Assembly (NCBI GenBank): GCA_902805475.1
Contig: CADCSX010000003.1
Location: 3,968,001-4,032,000, forward strand
From: Entonaema liquescens
Taxonomy: Eukaryota; Ascomycota; Sordariomycetes; Xylariales; Xylariaceae
Direction: 5' to 3'
Length of the DNA: 64,000 nt
Shown: positions 11,798 to 23,139 of the stretch, piece by piece
How positions within the stretch are numbered: the stretch's first letter is position 1
Layout of the letters: each line of letters starts with the position of its first letter
Notes under the pieces: generated by a model
Seen by the model: only the letters and a program-made list of their open reading frames with translations
Databases searched by the model: none
Told to the model about the DNA's origin: nothing
Translations under genes and position numbers: made by a program

Positions 11798-12122
11798 CTC
11801 GACAAAAAGCTGAAGAGGTTGATGGAATTTTAAGGTACCTAAATACATGCAGTAGATAGGTGATACCTCCTTAGAGATTAGGCACCTTATCTAAACCAAG
11901 CTTAGGTAATTAGGTCGTATTAGGTCGTACATTTAGGTCGTACATGATGCTGTACGTAATCCGTGTTAGATTTTAGATACCCGTCGACCCCACCTTCTAT
12001 GTACATACCCATTAGCTAGTCAGCTAGTCTACCCTATTTGGGCACTATCACCCCTCACTTTAATTATGTGAAGAGGCGGTCTGTGCATCACGTTCCCTTA
12101 TTTCTACAATTTTAATGGACAC

Positions 12123-12134
12123 ACACGCGCGTGT
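12123..12134. promoter_or_regulatory. perfect palindrome with two overlapping MCB cores (ACGCG/CGCGT)
   Basis: ACACGCGCGTGT equals its own reverse complement and contains an ACGCG core on each strand. ACGCG(T) is the MluI cell-cycle box recognised by Mbp1-class APSES factors, and the next gene on the right encodes an Mbp1. That this is a functional autoregulatory site is inference. Confidence 0.35.
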
Positions 12135-12149
12135 CTCGCTTACGTGCCG

Positions 12150-12176
12150 TTTTATTTTATTTTATTTTATTTTATT
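12150..12176. repeat. (TTTTA)n short microsatellite
   Basis: Five to six direct TTTTA units are seen upstream of Mbp1. Confidence 0.8.
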
Positions 12177-13078
12177 ACGTCTGCCCCCAATTTCGTTTCG
12201 TTTTGGCACGAGTCACGACTTCACGATTACACGAAACTGACACGTCCCTTTGTGCTCGCCCTTTTTCGCGCGGCAATGCACTATTCCTAATTCCTACCTT
12301 TTAATTGAATTCCAATTTTGGCATCTTCGGGGCCTGGAACGGGGATTAATAAAATAGTCGCGAGAGTAACCCTACGGCCTATCCAAGGGTTTATCCAACA
12401 GGAAGTGCATGCGAAAAGCGCGTCAATGTGATCTGATTGATCTGACCCGTGTCTTTCGCATCTCAGCATCTTTGCATCTCGGCATTTCTGCAACGCTAAA
12501 TCTTTGTCGTATATCAGTATATCCTCATATTAAAAATTATATCTCTCTATTTCCCCTTCCATCCTACACCGACTGGTCCGAGGCTGGAATAATTCTATTA
12601 TTACCATTACTCTACATCTTTACCCTTTATCACCGCTTCAAAAAGATATCGTAAGCTTGTCATAGTCAGGTACCCTAGCATCATATCAACTAGTCGATAA
12701 GGTACCTCTTATTGGCAACATCAATTCGATCTTGCGGCTTCCTATTACGTGGGTACTTTTATATGTACCTACCTTGCACCTTAGGTACAACATTGAACGA
12801 ATCGCACAACTCCTTCCTTCCTCAAAAGGTACATTGGATCCATTGGATCTCCATCTGGACAATTGATACTAGGTAGCAACTACGACGAAACGAATGCTAT
12901 CCTTAACACTACCGGCGCATTGTCCCCTCCCCATCAACGCTCCACATTATCGCAGATTTAATTTTTTCTACCTTTAATCTTGTTGACGAGTCCCGGATTT
13001 TCTGCACACCTTTAATCCACTTCGACCCGCTGCATGTACTGCATACTACTATTTGCTGCATAGTACTCTTTGCTACTG

Positions 13079-15812
13079 ATGGCCTCGGCAACAACCGCTA
13101 TCTCACATCATTATCAACAGCTTGACATTCCACATACCACTACCGAACCAGCTAATAGCCCCCTTCAAGCTCGACCAAATTCTCAACGCCAATCACAATC
13201 CTCTATTCTATCCTCCTCGTCACAATTTGCAGCTTCTACTGAGAGAAGCAGCGGCATAGGCGCTGCTATAGACAGCGTCAAAATGTCGCAATCGCAACCT
13301 TCATCGCAACAATCTTTTACCATGAGCCAACCTACTCAACAATATAGACCCTTTTCCGATTCAAATATGAGACTTGGGAATGGCCATGGCCACGACCATA
13401 ATGCACCACAAATCTATTCTGTCAGTCGTCTTCTATTCACTACCCCCTTTTGGCAGTACCAACTACAATTTCCCTAGCCTAACCCACTAACCCTTGACGA
13501 TATAGGCCGTCTATTCTGGAACCGATGTCTACGAGATGGAAGTTAATGGGGTCGCTGTTATGCGACGCCGCGCGGACAGTTGGTTAAACGCTACTCAGAT
13601 CCTCAAGGTTGCCAACATCGACAAGGGGAAGCGAACGAAGATTCTTGAAAAAGAAATCCAGACTGGCGAACACGAAAAGGTACAGGGCGGCTATGGAAAA
13701 TATCAGGGCACCTGGATTAAATTCGATAGGGGCGTCGAGGTATGCCGTCAATATGGTGTTGAAGAATTACTTCGCCCTCTCCTGATCTACGACATGGGCC
13801 AAGATGGTGGTGTCGCGGGTAGGGGGGATATCAACACTCCCACTAAGGAGCAGGCTATGGCTGCGCAAAGAAAACGCATGTACAGCGCCGGAAATGACGG
13901 CCGCGCCAATGGGTTATCTGGAACTTTCTTTAAGAATATCTCGAGTACGGCATCTAACGCTGTCGCTGCTATTAGCAAGGCTCGTTTCGATTCGCCTGGT
14001 CCAAGGGGCCGTAATGGCCCCACGAGGCCACCTAGTTTCAGTCGGCAGTCTTCAATGCAGAATGTCGACGATTTCCCCGGGAATTCCCAGCAGAGCTTTA
14101 CCTCTGACTACGGCCAAAATGTTGATTCGGCATATTCGACCCAAAATACACAGATTTTCAACGGCGAGGAGCCATCGCGAAAACGTCAAAAGGTTGTCAC
14201 TCCTGCAGACAGTTTTGGCTATACTTCTCATTCTATGGATATGTATGCCAACAACTTCCCCGGCTCGCCTACGGAGCCCAACGAATCCTTTCAATACTCC
14301 CAAGCCGGTATCGATGTACATGAGAACGATACTGTGCCACTAGCTCCCTTACCATTTGAGCTCTCTCCGGAGGCGGACCAGAAGCGCAACTTACTCATGG
14401 GGCTCTTCTTAGATCCTAATGCTAACGCCTCTGACTACTCTCAGAATGAAGCTCTCCAGACGTTATCATCTTTGGATCTTGATTCGCCGATAGATGCGGC
14501 GAGTCATACTGCCCTTCATTGGGCTGCTACACTAGCTCGGATACCTCTTCTGCGGGCGTTGATAGTAGCAGGTGCAAACCCTTATCGAGTCAATGCTTCG
14601 GGTGAAACAGCTTTGATGAGAGCATCGGCTGTGACGAATAACTCGGACCAGGTTTCGTTTCCTGAATTGCTGGATGTCTTAGGCAATACTATTGAAGTTC
14701 GTGATAATAAGGGCCGGACTGTGTTGCACCATATTGCTGTTACAAGTGCTGTGAAGGGTAGGAGCCATTCTAGCAGATATTATCTGGAGAGTCTTTTGGA
14801 GTGGGTTGTGAGGCAGGGGAGCGCGCCAAGTAGCCAAACCACAACAGCGAACGGTAACTCAAGCCAACCTAAGATGGGTATTGGTCGATTTATGAGTGAA
14901 ATCGTTAACGCGCAAGATAAGTCTGGCGATACTGCGCTGAATATTGCAGCGCGAATAGGAAATAGGAGCATCATCTCTCAGCTACTCGAAGTGGGCGCGG
15001 ACCCTAGTATTGCCAACAAGGCAGGCCTCAGACCCGTCGATTTTGGAGTGGGCGGTGACGTCGGGGAAGATGGAGCCAACGGTGATCTGATAGCGACTGA
15101 CAAGACCAATATTGTTGGCAACTGCCAAAAGACCCGCGAGCAGCGCTGAAATTATTACCTGTGAGTTTAGAAAGACATTCCCTCTTGCATGCTAATTCTA
15201 ACTCATCCTAGCCATCACACATCTCCTAAATGAAACTTCTAATAGCTTCCAAACGGAGCTTAAAAGAAGCAACAAGATGTCGACGCGCTTCACGTCTCCC
15301 TGCGGACAACGTCTACTCAGTTGGGAGATGCGCGACGTCAGCTTGAAACCTTGCAGACCGCTGCTAAATCACAATCCCTCGCGCGCCAGAAGATAAGCAA
15401 TCTTAGCCGGGGCCGTGATGAGGAGCAGAAGCACTTAATGCGGCTAGAGCAAAGCTATGGTCGCCTAGATGCAAATGACCCCTGGGAGACGGAACTCAGC
15501 GCAGCTCTAGAGGCTGCAGATGGAGGGTCTCCAAACGCGGCTCTGTTACCTAGCTCTGTGGTTCTCCGTGCGCGTATACAAGCGCTCAGGAGTAGGAAAG
15601 ACGCCATGATGAAGAGCATAGGCTCGCTCAAAGGCCGCAGCAAGGACGTTGAGGTCAAATACCGGCGCGTGGTAGCGCTGTGTACTGGAGTGTCGGAAAG
15701 CGAAGTTGATGCCGTTGTAGACGGCTTATTACGCGCCGTGGAGAGTGAAAAGGGTGAACTCGAGATCGGCCGTATACGGAGATTTCTTGGCGGTGTTGAT
15801 GGGGTGCATTGA
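13079..15812 (+). CDS. Mbp1-type APSES/ankyrin cell-cycle transcription factor
   Basis: DNA-binding subunit of the MBF-type G1/S complex, acting in the nucleus with Swi6-like partners. Exon 1 (13079-13420) encodes a Gln/Ser-rich N-terminus; exon 2 starts at 13506 after an 85-bp intron. The APSES KilA-N domain (about residues 115-205) is clear: AVYSGTDVYEMEVNGVAVMR, SWLNATQILKVA, KGKRTKILEKE, GKYQGTWIKF, EELLRPLLIYD. Ankyrin repeats follow from about 446 (SHTALHWAATLARIPLLRAL, NKGRTVLHHIA, DKSGDTALNIAARIGNRSII). The C-terminal coiled coil resumes after a 51-bp intron (15161-15211). Two apparent one-base shifts flank this intron: one between about 15090 and 15125, before the KRPASSAEII frame, and one near 15262-15267, where a base is missing. 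The net frame is zero, but uncorrected reading stops at 15147. The length of about 866 codons suits the family. Confidence 0.9.
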
Positions 15813-16456
15813 TGGGTTGATATTGGGTAACGGCTTTTGGGCGTAAGGGGACTTAACAATTAGGTTTTGTACGACGTATGGCATTGTTGGATTCTGTACA
15901 TCTTTGATATTAAGACCACGTGCTAGCCTTATTCACGGCAGCTATTGGCGGGTTTAGGGAGGTCTGTTATGATTTCATGTCTGGCATCATCCCTTTGCCG
16001 ACTGTATATACATGCAAAGCATTGCGAGTTGCAAGCGAGGAGCCAAGTTTTCAGATACACATATGATATGATCGCGTTTCGGTCCTAAGGCCTCTAATAA
16101 TGGTGGCTTATTCTTTAGCAAGTTGGCTATTGAGCGTTGCCCCGAGATTAACGTGGGTTTTTATAATAGTTGGATATTCTCTTGACACTACTTATGTCAA
16201 GGCGAAGAGGGGCACAATGAACTGGATACCTTAGGTACTTAGGTAGGCTGGCGGATACCCAATCATTAAAAATGGAATTCATTTTTCATACTTGATTGAT
16301 TATTTACTACCTAGTGTTCCATCCAAGGGGTATCGTCGTCCATCCATACCTTCATAAAAATGCTCCTTTCCCTGAGTATCTCTCTGTCGACCGGGTATCC
16401 TTGATGTGCTAAGTTATAAGTTACATTGCGTGATACATTGTGTCCTTATTCACGAT
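15813..16456. other. convergent intergenic region (Mbp1 and Fta1 3' ends)
   Basis: Holds the 3' UTRs of two convergent genes. A TTAGGTACTTAGGTAGG cluster near 16231-16249 resembles the dispersed TACCTAGGTA motif. Nothing else was recognised. Confidence 0.5.
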
Positions 16457-17905
16457 TTACCGCTGTGTTGTTATCTTTGCCGCTGCGTCAGAAGCCCAGT
16501 TTGGCATCCCCCGAGCTCTCCGCACCAGTCCTCGTACCAGCTTCCACGTGGAAGATTCCCGCTCTTCACTATCGTTGCTATTCCCACGAGCCGGGGCGAA
16601 TACTTTGAGTCTCCCCTCAGATAGCGCAAAGCCGTCGCAGGCAACTCGCTGTATGCGGACGCCCGGGTGGAAGATATCTAGGCCAAAGTGATGCCACATA
16701 TACGCGGCTAGGGCATCCGTAAAGGGTTGCTCGACGATGTTGTCTTCCGTTTCTTCCCCCTCGGTACTATCGTGATATTGCCTACGCCATGCCCACCCCT
16801 CTTCGTCCTTGCCGCCTGCTAGCTTCCGACGTCTCATATTCCTCTGGTCGTCTGATAACGTGGTTTTTGTATCCATTTTTCTCTTTCTTGCAAGGGGGGC
16901 TGTGTGTTCGCTGTCAAGCTTCTCGCCTACAAGGAGGAAGCGGTACACATCTGCGGCAGGAATGGTTACGTCAATAGTTTTTATACCCGAACGAGGTAGG
17001 TCTTGCTTCTGGTTTTGTTCCTGTTCATCCGTATCACCAAGCTCATTCCCATTACTTTTCATCGTCGACTCTCGTGGCTCAATATGAAAGCCGAGCGTCA
17101 CCAGGACATCCTTGCTCAGCGCGCGCCCATCTCTCCTGGAACGACTGTCCAGCAACCATGCCTCCCAGCTACTCACGAGTGTCTGCGTGCCTAGCGCAAG
17201 GGGGCTGATGCGACAGTCAAAGGTGCTAGTCAGGAAATCGATGAGTACAGATTTGAGAGGTGCAGGCATCCGGAAAAGGAGCAAAGGAAAGTTTATGAAT
17301 GCAGGTTGATCCTCCTCTTTCGACCGGGAGCTACTATCCTTTTGCCACGTCCAGGATGACTGACGACTAGATGCTAATATATTTCTGTCTTCAGAAAGGT
17401 CGGGCAAGAGTAAGGCATTAAACCGGGCGTTCTCGTATCTTAGATCTATACACATAATTCGTTGCTTTCCCCTTTGCGCCTGGTTGTCGGCGTCGTTTCC
17501 TAACTCTATACTACCATCGCGTCGATTATCTCCCCCGAATAGCCTTTCGGTGTTAACCCAATGCCATTCCACAGCATATAAGGCACCTGTGCGCCCCAAT
17601 ATCGTATCGCTGTCCAGCCCAACTTGTACACCGCGCACCACATCACCAACAAGAGCATCTCGTAGGCGCTTAGATAAGAGTTGTAAGCGTACAGGTGTTA
17701 GGTCTTGTTTGCCTACGTAGAGAGGCGACACACGATATGTGGTAAATGTGGTATTGAAGAAGCGCGGCGGCTCTAAATCGTCGTGGGACAAGTCGGCACT
17801 TTGTGACACAGGTGAGGTAGGCAAAGCATCAGATTCTGGAGGGGGCGAGGTAGATTCCACGGCGGGTTCTACTGGTTGTTGATTTTTATTTTTTCGAGGA
17901 GGCAT
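16457..17905 (-). CDS. kinetochore protein Fta1 / CENP-L-like
   Basis: A subunit of the inner-kinetochore Sim4/CCAN complex (CENP-N/L branch), nuclear at centromeres. It is an uninterrupted 482-aa frame from the ATG at 17905. After a Pro/Ser-rich N-terminal 40 residues comes PPRFFNTTFTTYRVSPLYVG (about 47-66), the signature opening of the fungal Fta1 domain. It is followed by LTPVRLQLLSKRLRDALVGD and a YAVEWHWV strand. A basic KRKMDTKTT / NMRRRKLAGG segment (about 350-370) looks like a nuclear localisation signal. The C-terminal AYMWHHFGLDIFHPGVRIQR (about 412-431) is a conserved-looking block. The family call rests on my recognition of the N-terminal block; an unrelated hypothetical is less likely. 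Confidence 0.65.
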   Translation of the reverse strand: MPPRKNKNQQPVEPAVESTSPPPESDALPTSPVSQSADLSHDDLEPPRFFNTTFTTYRVSPLYVGKQDLTPVRLQLLSKRLRDALVGDVVRGVQVGLDSDTILGRTGALYAVEWHWVNTERLFGGDNRRDGSIELGNDADNQAQRGKQRIMCIDLRYENARFNALLLPDLSEDRNILASSRQSSWTWQKDSSSRSKEEDQPAFINFPLLLFRMPAPLKSVLIDFLTSTFDCRISPLALGTQTLVSSWEAWLLDSRSRRDGRALSKDVLVTLGFHIEPRESTMKSNGNELGDTDEQEQNQKQDLPRSGIKTIDVTIPAADVYRFLLVGEKLDSEHTAPLARKRKMDTKTTLSDDQRNMRRRKLAGGKDEEGWAWRRQYHDSTEGEETEDNIVEQPFTDALAAYMWHHFGLDIFHPGVRIQRVACDGFALSEGRLKVFAPARGNSNDSEERESSTWKLVRGLVRRARGMPNWASDAAAKITTQR

Positions 17906-18586
17906 TGAATATGTCTTCTCTAATTTCTGGGCTGGATATAAATTCTAGACTTGTGTAGATAAAACTGAGCCACTGTGACGCAATTGTAATGGTGAGAAGC
18001 GACGCGAGGTGGGGTGTTTGTCGCGTCGGAACAAAGCTGGCACCAACTTGGGTTTCGATATTACGAGTAGATTAGAATCGTTGAATGAATTGGCGCGTAA
18101 AGAGGTATACAACTGCTCGCTCTCGATTTTCGGGCGCGTAAGTAAATGTCGTTTGAAGTTGGAGCTCCAATATTTTTAAGGTCGGACGTCGCTTTAATTG
18201 CGAACATTGAAGTCTACATCCATGTAGGTACATTTGATAGGTGTATATACCTAGGTACATAGCGTTATGTACCTTAAGTACCCAACCCACAGATTGTACC
18301 TAGGTAGATGTAGATATTGTACAGTACCTCTACTACAGCTTCAATGCGGGGCCTTATTTACAGGATGTACATAGGTTGTATGCTGCTATGGCACCCCTGG
18401 TTCTCCTTTCGTCATCTTTAACTTTAAAATATTCCAAATTTATAAAAGTTCGACCTATTAAATTAAACAACTTCTCAATCCATTTGAATTCAAATAGTAA
18501 TTACTCATGTTGTGAGGATTATATACACTTATTATTAAACCCTCCCTGGATGAGTAATTCTTAGAATACTTCGGTCCTTTAAACCA
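17906..18586. other. divergent promoter region (Fta1 / 2EXR gene)
   Basis: Contains two copies of the dispersed palindrome motif (TACCTAGGTA at about 18249 and 18298) and AT-rich sequence near 18420-18560. No gene recognised. Confidence 0.5.
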
Positions 18587-19729
18587 ATGGCGCCGACTGA
18601 GAGCAGCCATCTATACGACCAACTCACTTCATCCATGAGTTCTTCAGAGTCTCAGTCTCCGGAACCACCTGTTCCCTATCTCTTCACGAAGTTCCCTGAG
18701 CTCCCACCTGAGTTGCGGCATCAGATTTGGCGCATGGCCCTTCCCATACCTGGTATTAACTTCTTTAACGTTCATTGTATACCTAACGATCATCCCGGTA
18801 CCAACCGAAGTACATCTCCTTCCTGGTTATACCTGGACCTACGGCGCTTATCCATCGATGATGACGACGAAACAGTCTCCCAGTATGATCCTTCAGCCTG
18901 GCAGGCTCGGGAGATGCTACGTTGCGTATGCCGAGAAGCTCGCGACGTATGTGCTCTCTCTCCAGCCGAGGCCGCAACTATTACACTAACTCGCCCTCGG
19001 CGTGGCCTATTTGTGAGAGCAGCAGATGGACAATTGCGGGAGCTAACCCCTGTACGTCGCCGCTCAAATTTTACAGGAGTCCAACCAGATCAGTCCGACG
19101 ACCAACAGACCGGTCACCTAGAACCGTTGGAGCGCCGAACGGTCCGTGTTCATGTTGATGACATACTCTGTCTCTCCATCGAGAACTGCAGCTTCAATCT
19201 CCCATTTGAGGAGACGCCTGTCGCTAACGGCGGCGGATTTGTCGGTGAGACGTTTCCTTACGATGCCGGCTTACCAGATGACGATGAGGATGACTTGGGG
19301 TGGACTTACGACCCACAGCTGACACCTCTCCTACCGGCTGCCATTAGACGGTCAAGGATGTGTATTGAGATGGCCCGAGGCGGCCGGATCGCTCTCCAAG
19401 TTGCTGATGAAGTGCTCCGGGATATGCTATCTTTCTCCCAGAACCGGAATATGAAGCCGTGCGAGATGCTGGATCAGGTACCTTTAGTCATGTTTGACGC
19501 CTTGAAACAGGAACTGGGTCAACGTCGCGTCGAAGAGCTTACCCCTTGGGACGAGGTGTTTTGGGATCGACATGGAGACCGCTACGTCGCACTCCCATGG
19601 AGTTCGACAGATTTGCTTGCTGACTACAAGCTCACCAAAGTGTGGCCTGAGACTAATGATATCCGGGTCCGATACTTGCGATCCGCAATGCTGCAGTCGC
19701 CAAAGAGACCTGCTAATCAACTTTCTTAA
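18587..19729 (+). CDS. 2EXR domain-containing protein
   Basis: A single-exon 380-aa protein. The 2EXR signature FTKFPELPPELRHQIWRMAL is at residues 33-52, followed by the expected LYLDLRRLS and REMLRCVCREARDVC (an E-A-R block around 118-125). These proteins form large families in Pezizomycotina with no established biochemical role; the fold resembles F-box-associated elements. An acidic loop DDDEDDLGW lies near residue 233. The start at 18587 is the first in-frame ATG, and MSSSESQSPE is an internal alternative. No cluster partner is evident; function unknown. Confidence 0.85.
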   Translation: MAPTESSHLYDQLTSSMSSSESQSPEPPVPYLFTKFPELPPELRHQIWRMALPIPGINFFNVHCIPNDHPGTNRSTSPSWLYLDLRRLSIDDDDETVSQYDPSAWQAREMLRCVCREARDVCALSPAEAATITLTRPRRGLFVRAADGQLRELTPVRRRSNFTGVQPDQSDDQQTGHLEPLERRTVRVHVDDILCLSIENCSFNLPFEETPVANGGGFVGETFPYDAGLPDDDEDDLGWTYDPQLTPLLPAAIRRSRMCIEMARGGRIALQVADEVLRDMLSFSQNRNMKPCEMLDQVPLVMFDALKQELGQRRVEELTPWDEVFWDRHGDRYVALPWSSTDLLADYKLTKVWPETNDIRVRYLRSAMLQSPKRPANQLS

Positions 19730-20249
19730 ATATATTTGCTTTTTAATGTGTTATGGTGTTTATGGGAGACACACGCGTATACGTTGGAAGTAATCATGTT
19801 TGCATGTGAGAAAGTTAAACGGTAAGGCTATTTATAATCAGTTCACCATGCCTCAACCACGAAGCCATCAGTTAGTAAACAAGGACCGGGTTTGATAACA
19901 AGCCCCTAACCTAATTGGTTGCATTAATTGATTTAAATTTGAAGAATTTTGCAAAAGGCTTGAATAACAATAGAAAATCCATAGAATACCTACTCTTACA
20001 ACGTTTTGTTCATATTCCAAGTCTTTCAAAACAGCACCTTCGTAAGTAGATACTAGGCAACCCCGATCCAACCAACGCCATGCCAATGCTATGCAGTGAT
20101 TTAAGTCCGTCCAGAGGAAGAAACATCTTTACATCCAGCCTTGTGCTAGGTTTTCCTGGATACTTCACGTTGACGTCTTTTCTGCTATTCCTTGACGGAA
20201 GTGGCTCCTTAACTTGTGATAATTGCCCCGAATTCAAGCTTGGGACACT
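19730..20249. other. convergent intergenic region
   Basis: 3' regions of the 2EXR gene and PEP7. AT-rich, with no recognisable feature. Confidence 0.45.
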
Positions 20250-22229
20250 TTACAAGACCAACCCGGGCCCACCGTTTGCGTAGACACCTTGCCACCTCTC
20301 CTCGACAGCCGCGACCTTACTTTTCACGCTCTCAATCTCCGTCTCTAACTCTTCGACGTTCCGCGTTAGGGCGCTCACTTCCTCAAAGCGCCTTGCGCCG
20401 TGTGCTCCGCTGATCATGGTTTGCACCATATACTTTTGTTCTTCGAGGACGATTAACCGCTCACGTAGCTCCTTTTCCTCCGTTTCTAGAGCAGACACCG
20501 CTGTGCTGGCCTCGCTGGTCTGGCTTGCCGTCTCAAGCCCATCGGTACCGTTACGTAGCGGGCTCGCCACGTGGCCATTGGCAAGCAGGCGGTTCTTACT
20601 GGAACCGGAGCTAGAGCTGTTATGCTTCAGCATCCGCGGCAGATTCTTAAGGGGTAGCATATGCATGTGTAAGAATGCCGAGGCTGCTTGGTGGATGGCC
20701 TTCTGCAACTGCCGCTGTGTTGGGCTGTCAGTTTTCATATCACGAATCCGTCGCGCTGCCACGTCGTATTTAGTAAAGCTATCAGTGAGTCGCTTCCTGA
20801 TTTTGGACGCCTCTTGGATCTGCGCATGGCTCGGCGGATTATTTTCATCCTGCAGCGGTAGCAGAGCTCTCTGGAAAGTAGGTAGTATGAGTTGGATACC
20901 TCGTTCAAATTGTTTCAGCGTCTCGTACGCCCGTTGGTCAGGTGGTTTGTGCACAATAGATTCCATGAAGTCTCGCTTTGAGAATATTGTAGACTTGCAA
21001 TCACGACACATGCGGATATCAACACTTATGCTTCCTCCTCCTGGCTTTTCTGATGCAGAGAGAGACGGGTTCGTGACGCTCAGGCCTATCTCAGATGAAC
21101 AATTGGTCTGGGGATCTGCGCACACTACCCGCCCACATATCCGGCAATGATGCCTTCTGAAAGTCCAAGAGAATTCCTGCTGGCAGAACCGGCATTTTGG
21201 GACTTTCCCATCCTCCTCCCATGTCACGACCGATTGTTCGATCGCCTTCCGTTGATTCCTCTGGGCAGCCAGGGGAGATAGCAGACCGGCACCACCACTT
21301 ACCCCTGCCTCTTCAGGTAGATGAGCAAGCAATTGAGTCAGCTTGGTAAGCCTCTTTTCTAGTCGCGATATTTCTAGGGTTTGCCTGTCAACTTTCTTCC
21401 TCCGTACCGCTGAAAATTCTTGCATGTGATCCCTTATCAGTCCGTTGTGGTCATTATATCCTTCTCTCGACTTGTAACACGTTTCACATACTCGATACCA
21501 GTAACCCCTCACAGGTTCGTGCGAGGCTGACCTCGACAATTTCATCTGGTACATCGTATGCTCCTCGCAGAATAGTCTACCACATTGCCTACAGTTTATG
21601 CTACCATTGACGGCGCCTAGTCTCTTCCCACAAGCCGGGTCAGTGCATAGATCATTTAGACCCTGTCGTTGCCAGTGAGTTTTGGTAATTATATCATCGG
21701 GATCTAGCGGCGAATCGGAAACGGGGGCCTTATTTGCCCTGCCAGGGGCAGGCGCAGGGGGTGGGAGCGATTCGTTGGACTCGAAGACTTCGAGGCCACG
21801 AAGCTTCTGGTTTATAAGGGAGAGAGGCTGAAATTTCTTCGCCTTGAGAACTTGCTTGTCTATCCAAGACTTGACTTCATCCTGCTCGATTTCAGGTAGC
21901 TCCTGGTGGACATCATCGATATGACGGTTTAATTGTAACAGGGTTAACATCTCTTCCTCGCATATGGGGCATACTAGTTTGGAGCCTGGTTGACCGCCAT
22001 TACTCGGTCCTCCCAGGCTTATGTTCGAGGTCACATCCTGTGCAAAGCTGGTTAAGAGGCTCGGTGTGCCGGGGGAGATGGACGTAGCGGGAGAACCGAT
22101 GGATAATGTACTATCGGACGGAGCGGAAGGGCTGGCAGCTCTCTCCCTTTGAATAGCCCGAGGCGCTGGAGGAGCCAAACCTTTCCCACTACCAAGTATC
22201 CTCCCTCCACCGAGCCTACGACCAGACAT
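20250..22229 (-). CDS. Pep7/Vac1 (Rabenosyn-5-like) FYVE endosomal tether
   Basis: A Rab5 (Vps21) effector that binds PI3P and works with Vps45/Pep12 in Golgi-to-endosome vesicle fusion. It is a single exon of 659 aa, and domain order matches yeast Vac1. A C2H2 finger (C87, C90, H103, H108) in LVCPICEEEMLTLLQLNRHI is followed by a first FYVE-like zinc domain at about 195-255 (INCRQCGRLFCEEH). A coiled segment lies at 280-305. The canonical FYVE finger at about 344-415 contains the RRHHCRICGR phosphoinositide-binding motif (358-367) and a WxxD-like WEED at 337-340. The C-terminal 150 residues are helical and include LEEQKYMVQTMISGAHGARR, matching the Rab-binding region. The Ser-rich N-terminus is typical. 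The start at 22229 is a clear ATG (MSGRRLGGGR). Confidence 0.92.
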   Translation of the reverse strand: MSGRRLGGGRILGSGKGLAPPAPRAIQRERAASPSAPSDSTLSIGSPATSISPGTPSLLTSFAQDVTSNISLGGPSNGGQPGSKLVCPICEEEMLTLLQLNRHIDDVHQELPEIEQDEVKSWIDKQVLKAKKFQPLSLINQKLRGLEVFESNESLPPPAPAPGRANKAPVSDSPLDPDDIITKTHWQRQGLNDLCTDPACGKRLGAVNGSINCRQCGRLFCEEHTMYQMKLSRSASHEPVRGYWYRVCETCYKSREGYNDHNGLIRDHMQEFSAVRRKKVDRQTLEISRLEKRLTKLTQLLAHLPEEAGVSGGAGLLSPLAAQRNQRKAIEQSVVTWEEDGKVPKCRFCQQEFSWTFRRHHCRICGRVVCADPQTNCSSEIGLSVTNPSLSASEKPGGGSISVDIRMCRDCKSTIFSKRDFMESIVHKPPDQRAYETLKQFERGIQLILPTFQRALLPLQDENNPPSHAQIQEASKIRKRLTDSFTKYDVAARRIRDMKTDSPTQRQLQKAIHQAASAFLHMHMLPLKNLPRMLKHNSSSSGSSKNRLLANGHVASPLRNGTDGLETASQTSEASTAVSALETEEKELRERLIVLEEQKYMVQTMISGAHGARRFEEVSALTRNVEELETEIESVKSKVAAVEERWQGVYANGGPGLVL

Positions 22230-23139
22230 ATTAGGCTTCTTCTAAAATTCCCGTATTTGCAAAGCCATGAGGACGCTGGATTTCGGTAGCCACTTTCGGA
22301 ACTTGTAAGGGGAGATGTCGACGATAAGTCAAGTCGCAGAAATCGGAAGCGGATAATTCCAATTCGCCCATTAGATTCATCTACGAAGGCTCCTAGTTGA
22401 CCGGGCGTAGTCGTAGGTTCGATATGTGTCTTGGAATTATGTAGTTGGTAGTTGGAGAGTTGCGGCGCAAGGCAGAAGGATGCGAAGTAACGCTAAGGTA
22501 CATTATCTCAGGGATGTGGTACAAGCACAATGTTTAAATATTTAGCGTATATGCCAGCGCTAATATTGCGTCTACGCCTCCTAAATACACTAGGTTAGGT
22601 TAGTAAATTAGTACCCGTACCTACCTGAAGGCTGAAGGTACCAACTTATAAGTGGTTATCGATATGACGTACATGTACTTGGCACAGCCAAGGTACCTAC
22701 CTACCTAGGTACCTAATCGTCCAGCTTTCAAATGTACAATAAATACATTTAACTTCAATAACGTCCATTTAATAAGTATATTATGTAACTAACCCGGTGT
22801 CTTATCATTAAATTCCCCCACATTGTTACGATACTTGAGACATCGTTAGTAGGTATAAATGGATCCCGTCTTCCTCGTCATCACATTATTTTTTTTTTAT
22901 CGCAGCGTATTAAAACTCCTAAAGCTCATTATTCGTTCACAATCCGATCCAAACCCTTTCGGAGAAATACGTGTAGGTAAATCAAAATCAAAACAAATAT
23001 GCTTTAATTCACTAAAACCTCCTTTCTTCCCTTCACTCCTGTTTCAAAGCATTCCAAACTCCCTCCTTGAGCTTCGACGAGTTTGTATATGACGATCATG
23101 CAGTAATCAACTAGAAATCAAAGCTAGTAAAGTGATATA
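22230..23139. other. divergent promoter region (PEP7 / MET8)
   Basis: Carries a dense palindromic block, GGTACCTACCTACCTAGGTAC, around 22692-22712, and AT-rich sequence near 22740-22860. No gene is supported, though open frames run through AT-rich DNA at 22859-23092. Confidence 0.5.

Larger units (their letters stand above)
11798..13078. other. divergent promoter region and 5' leader of Mbp1
   Basis: It contains three TTAGGTCGTA-type direct repeats at 11909-11945, a palindrome ACACGCGCGTGT at 12123-12134, and a (TTTTA)n run at 12150-12176. The stretch from about 12500 to 13078 is pyrimidine-rich and probably includes the Mbp1 5' UTR. No gene is supported. Confidence 0.55.

Noticed and set aside
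20416..21150. 244-codon plus-strand frame opposite PEP7
   Set aside because: Antisense shadow of a strongly supported FYVE protein, with no domain of its own.
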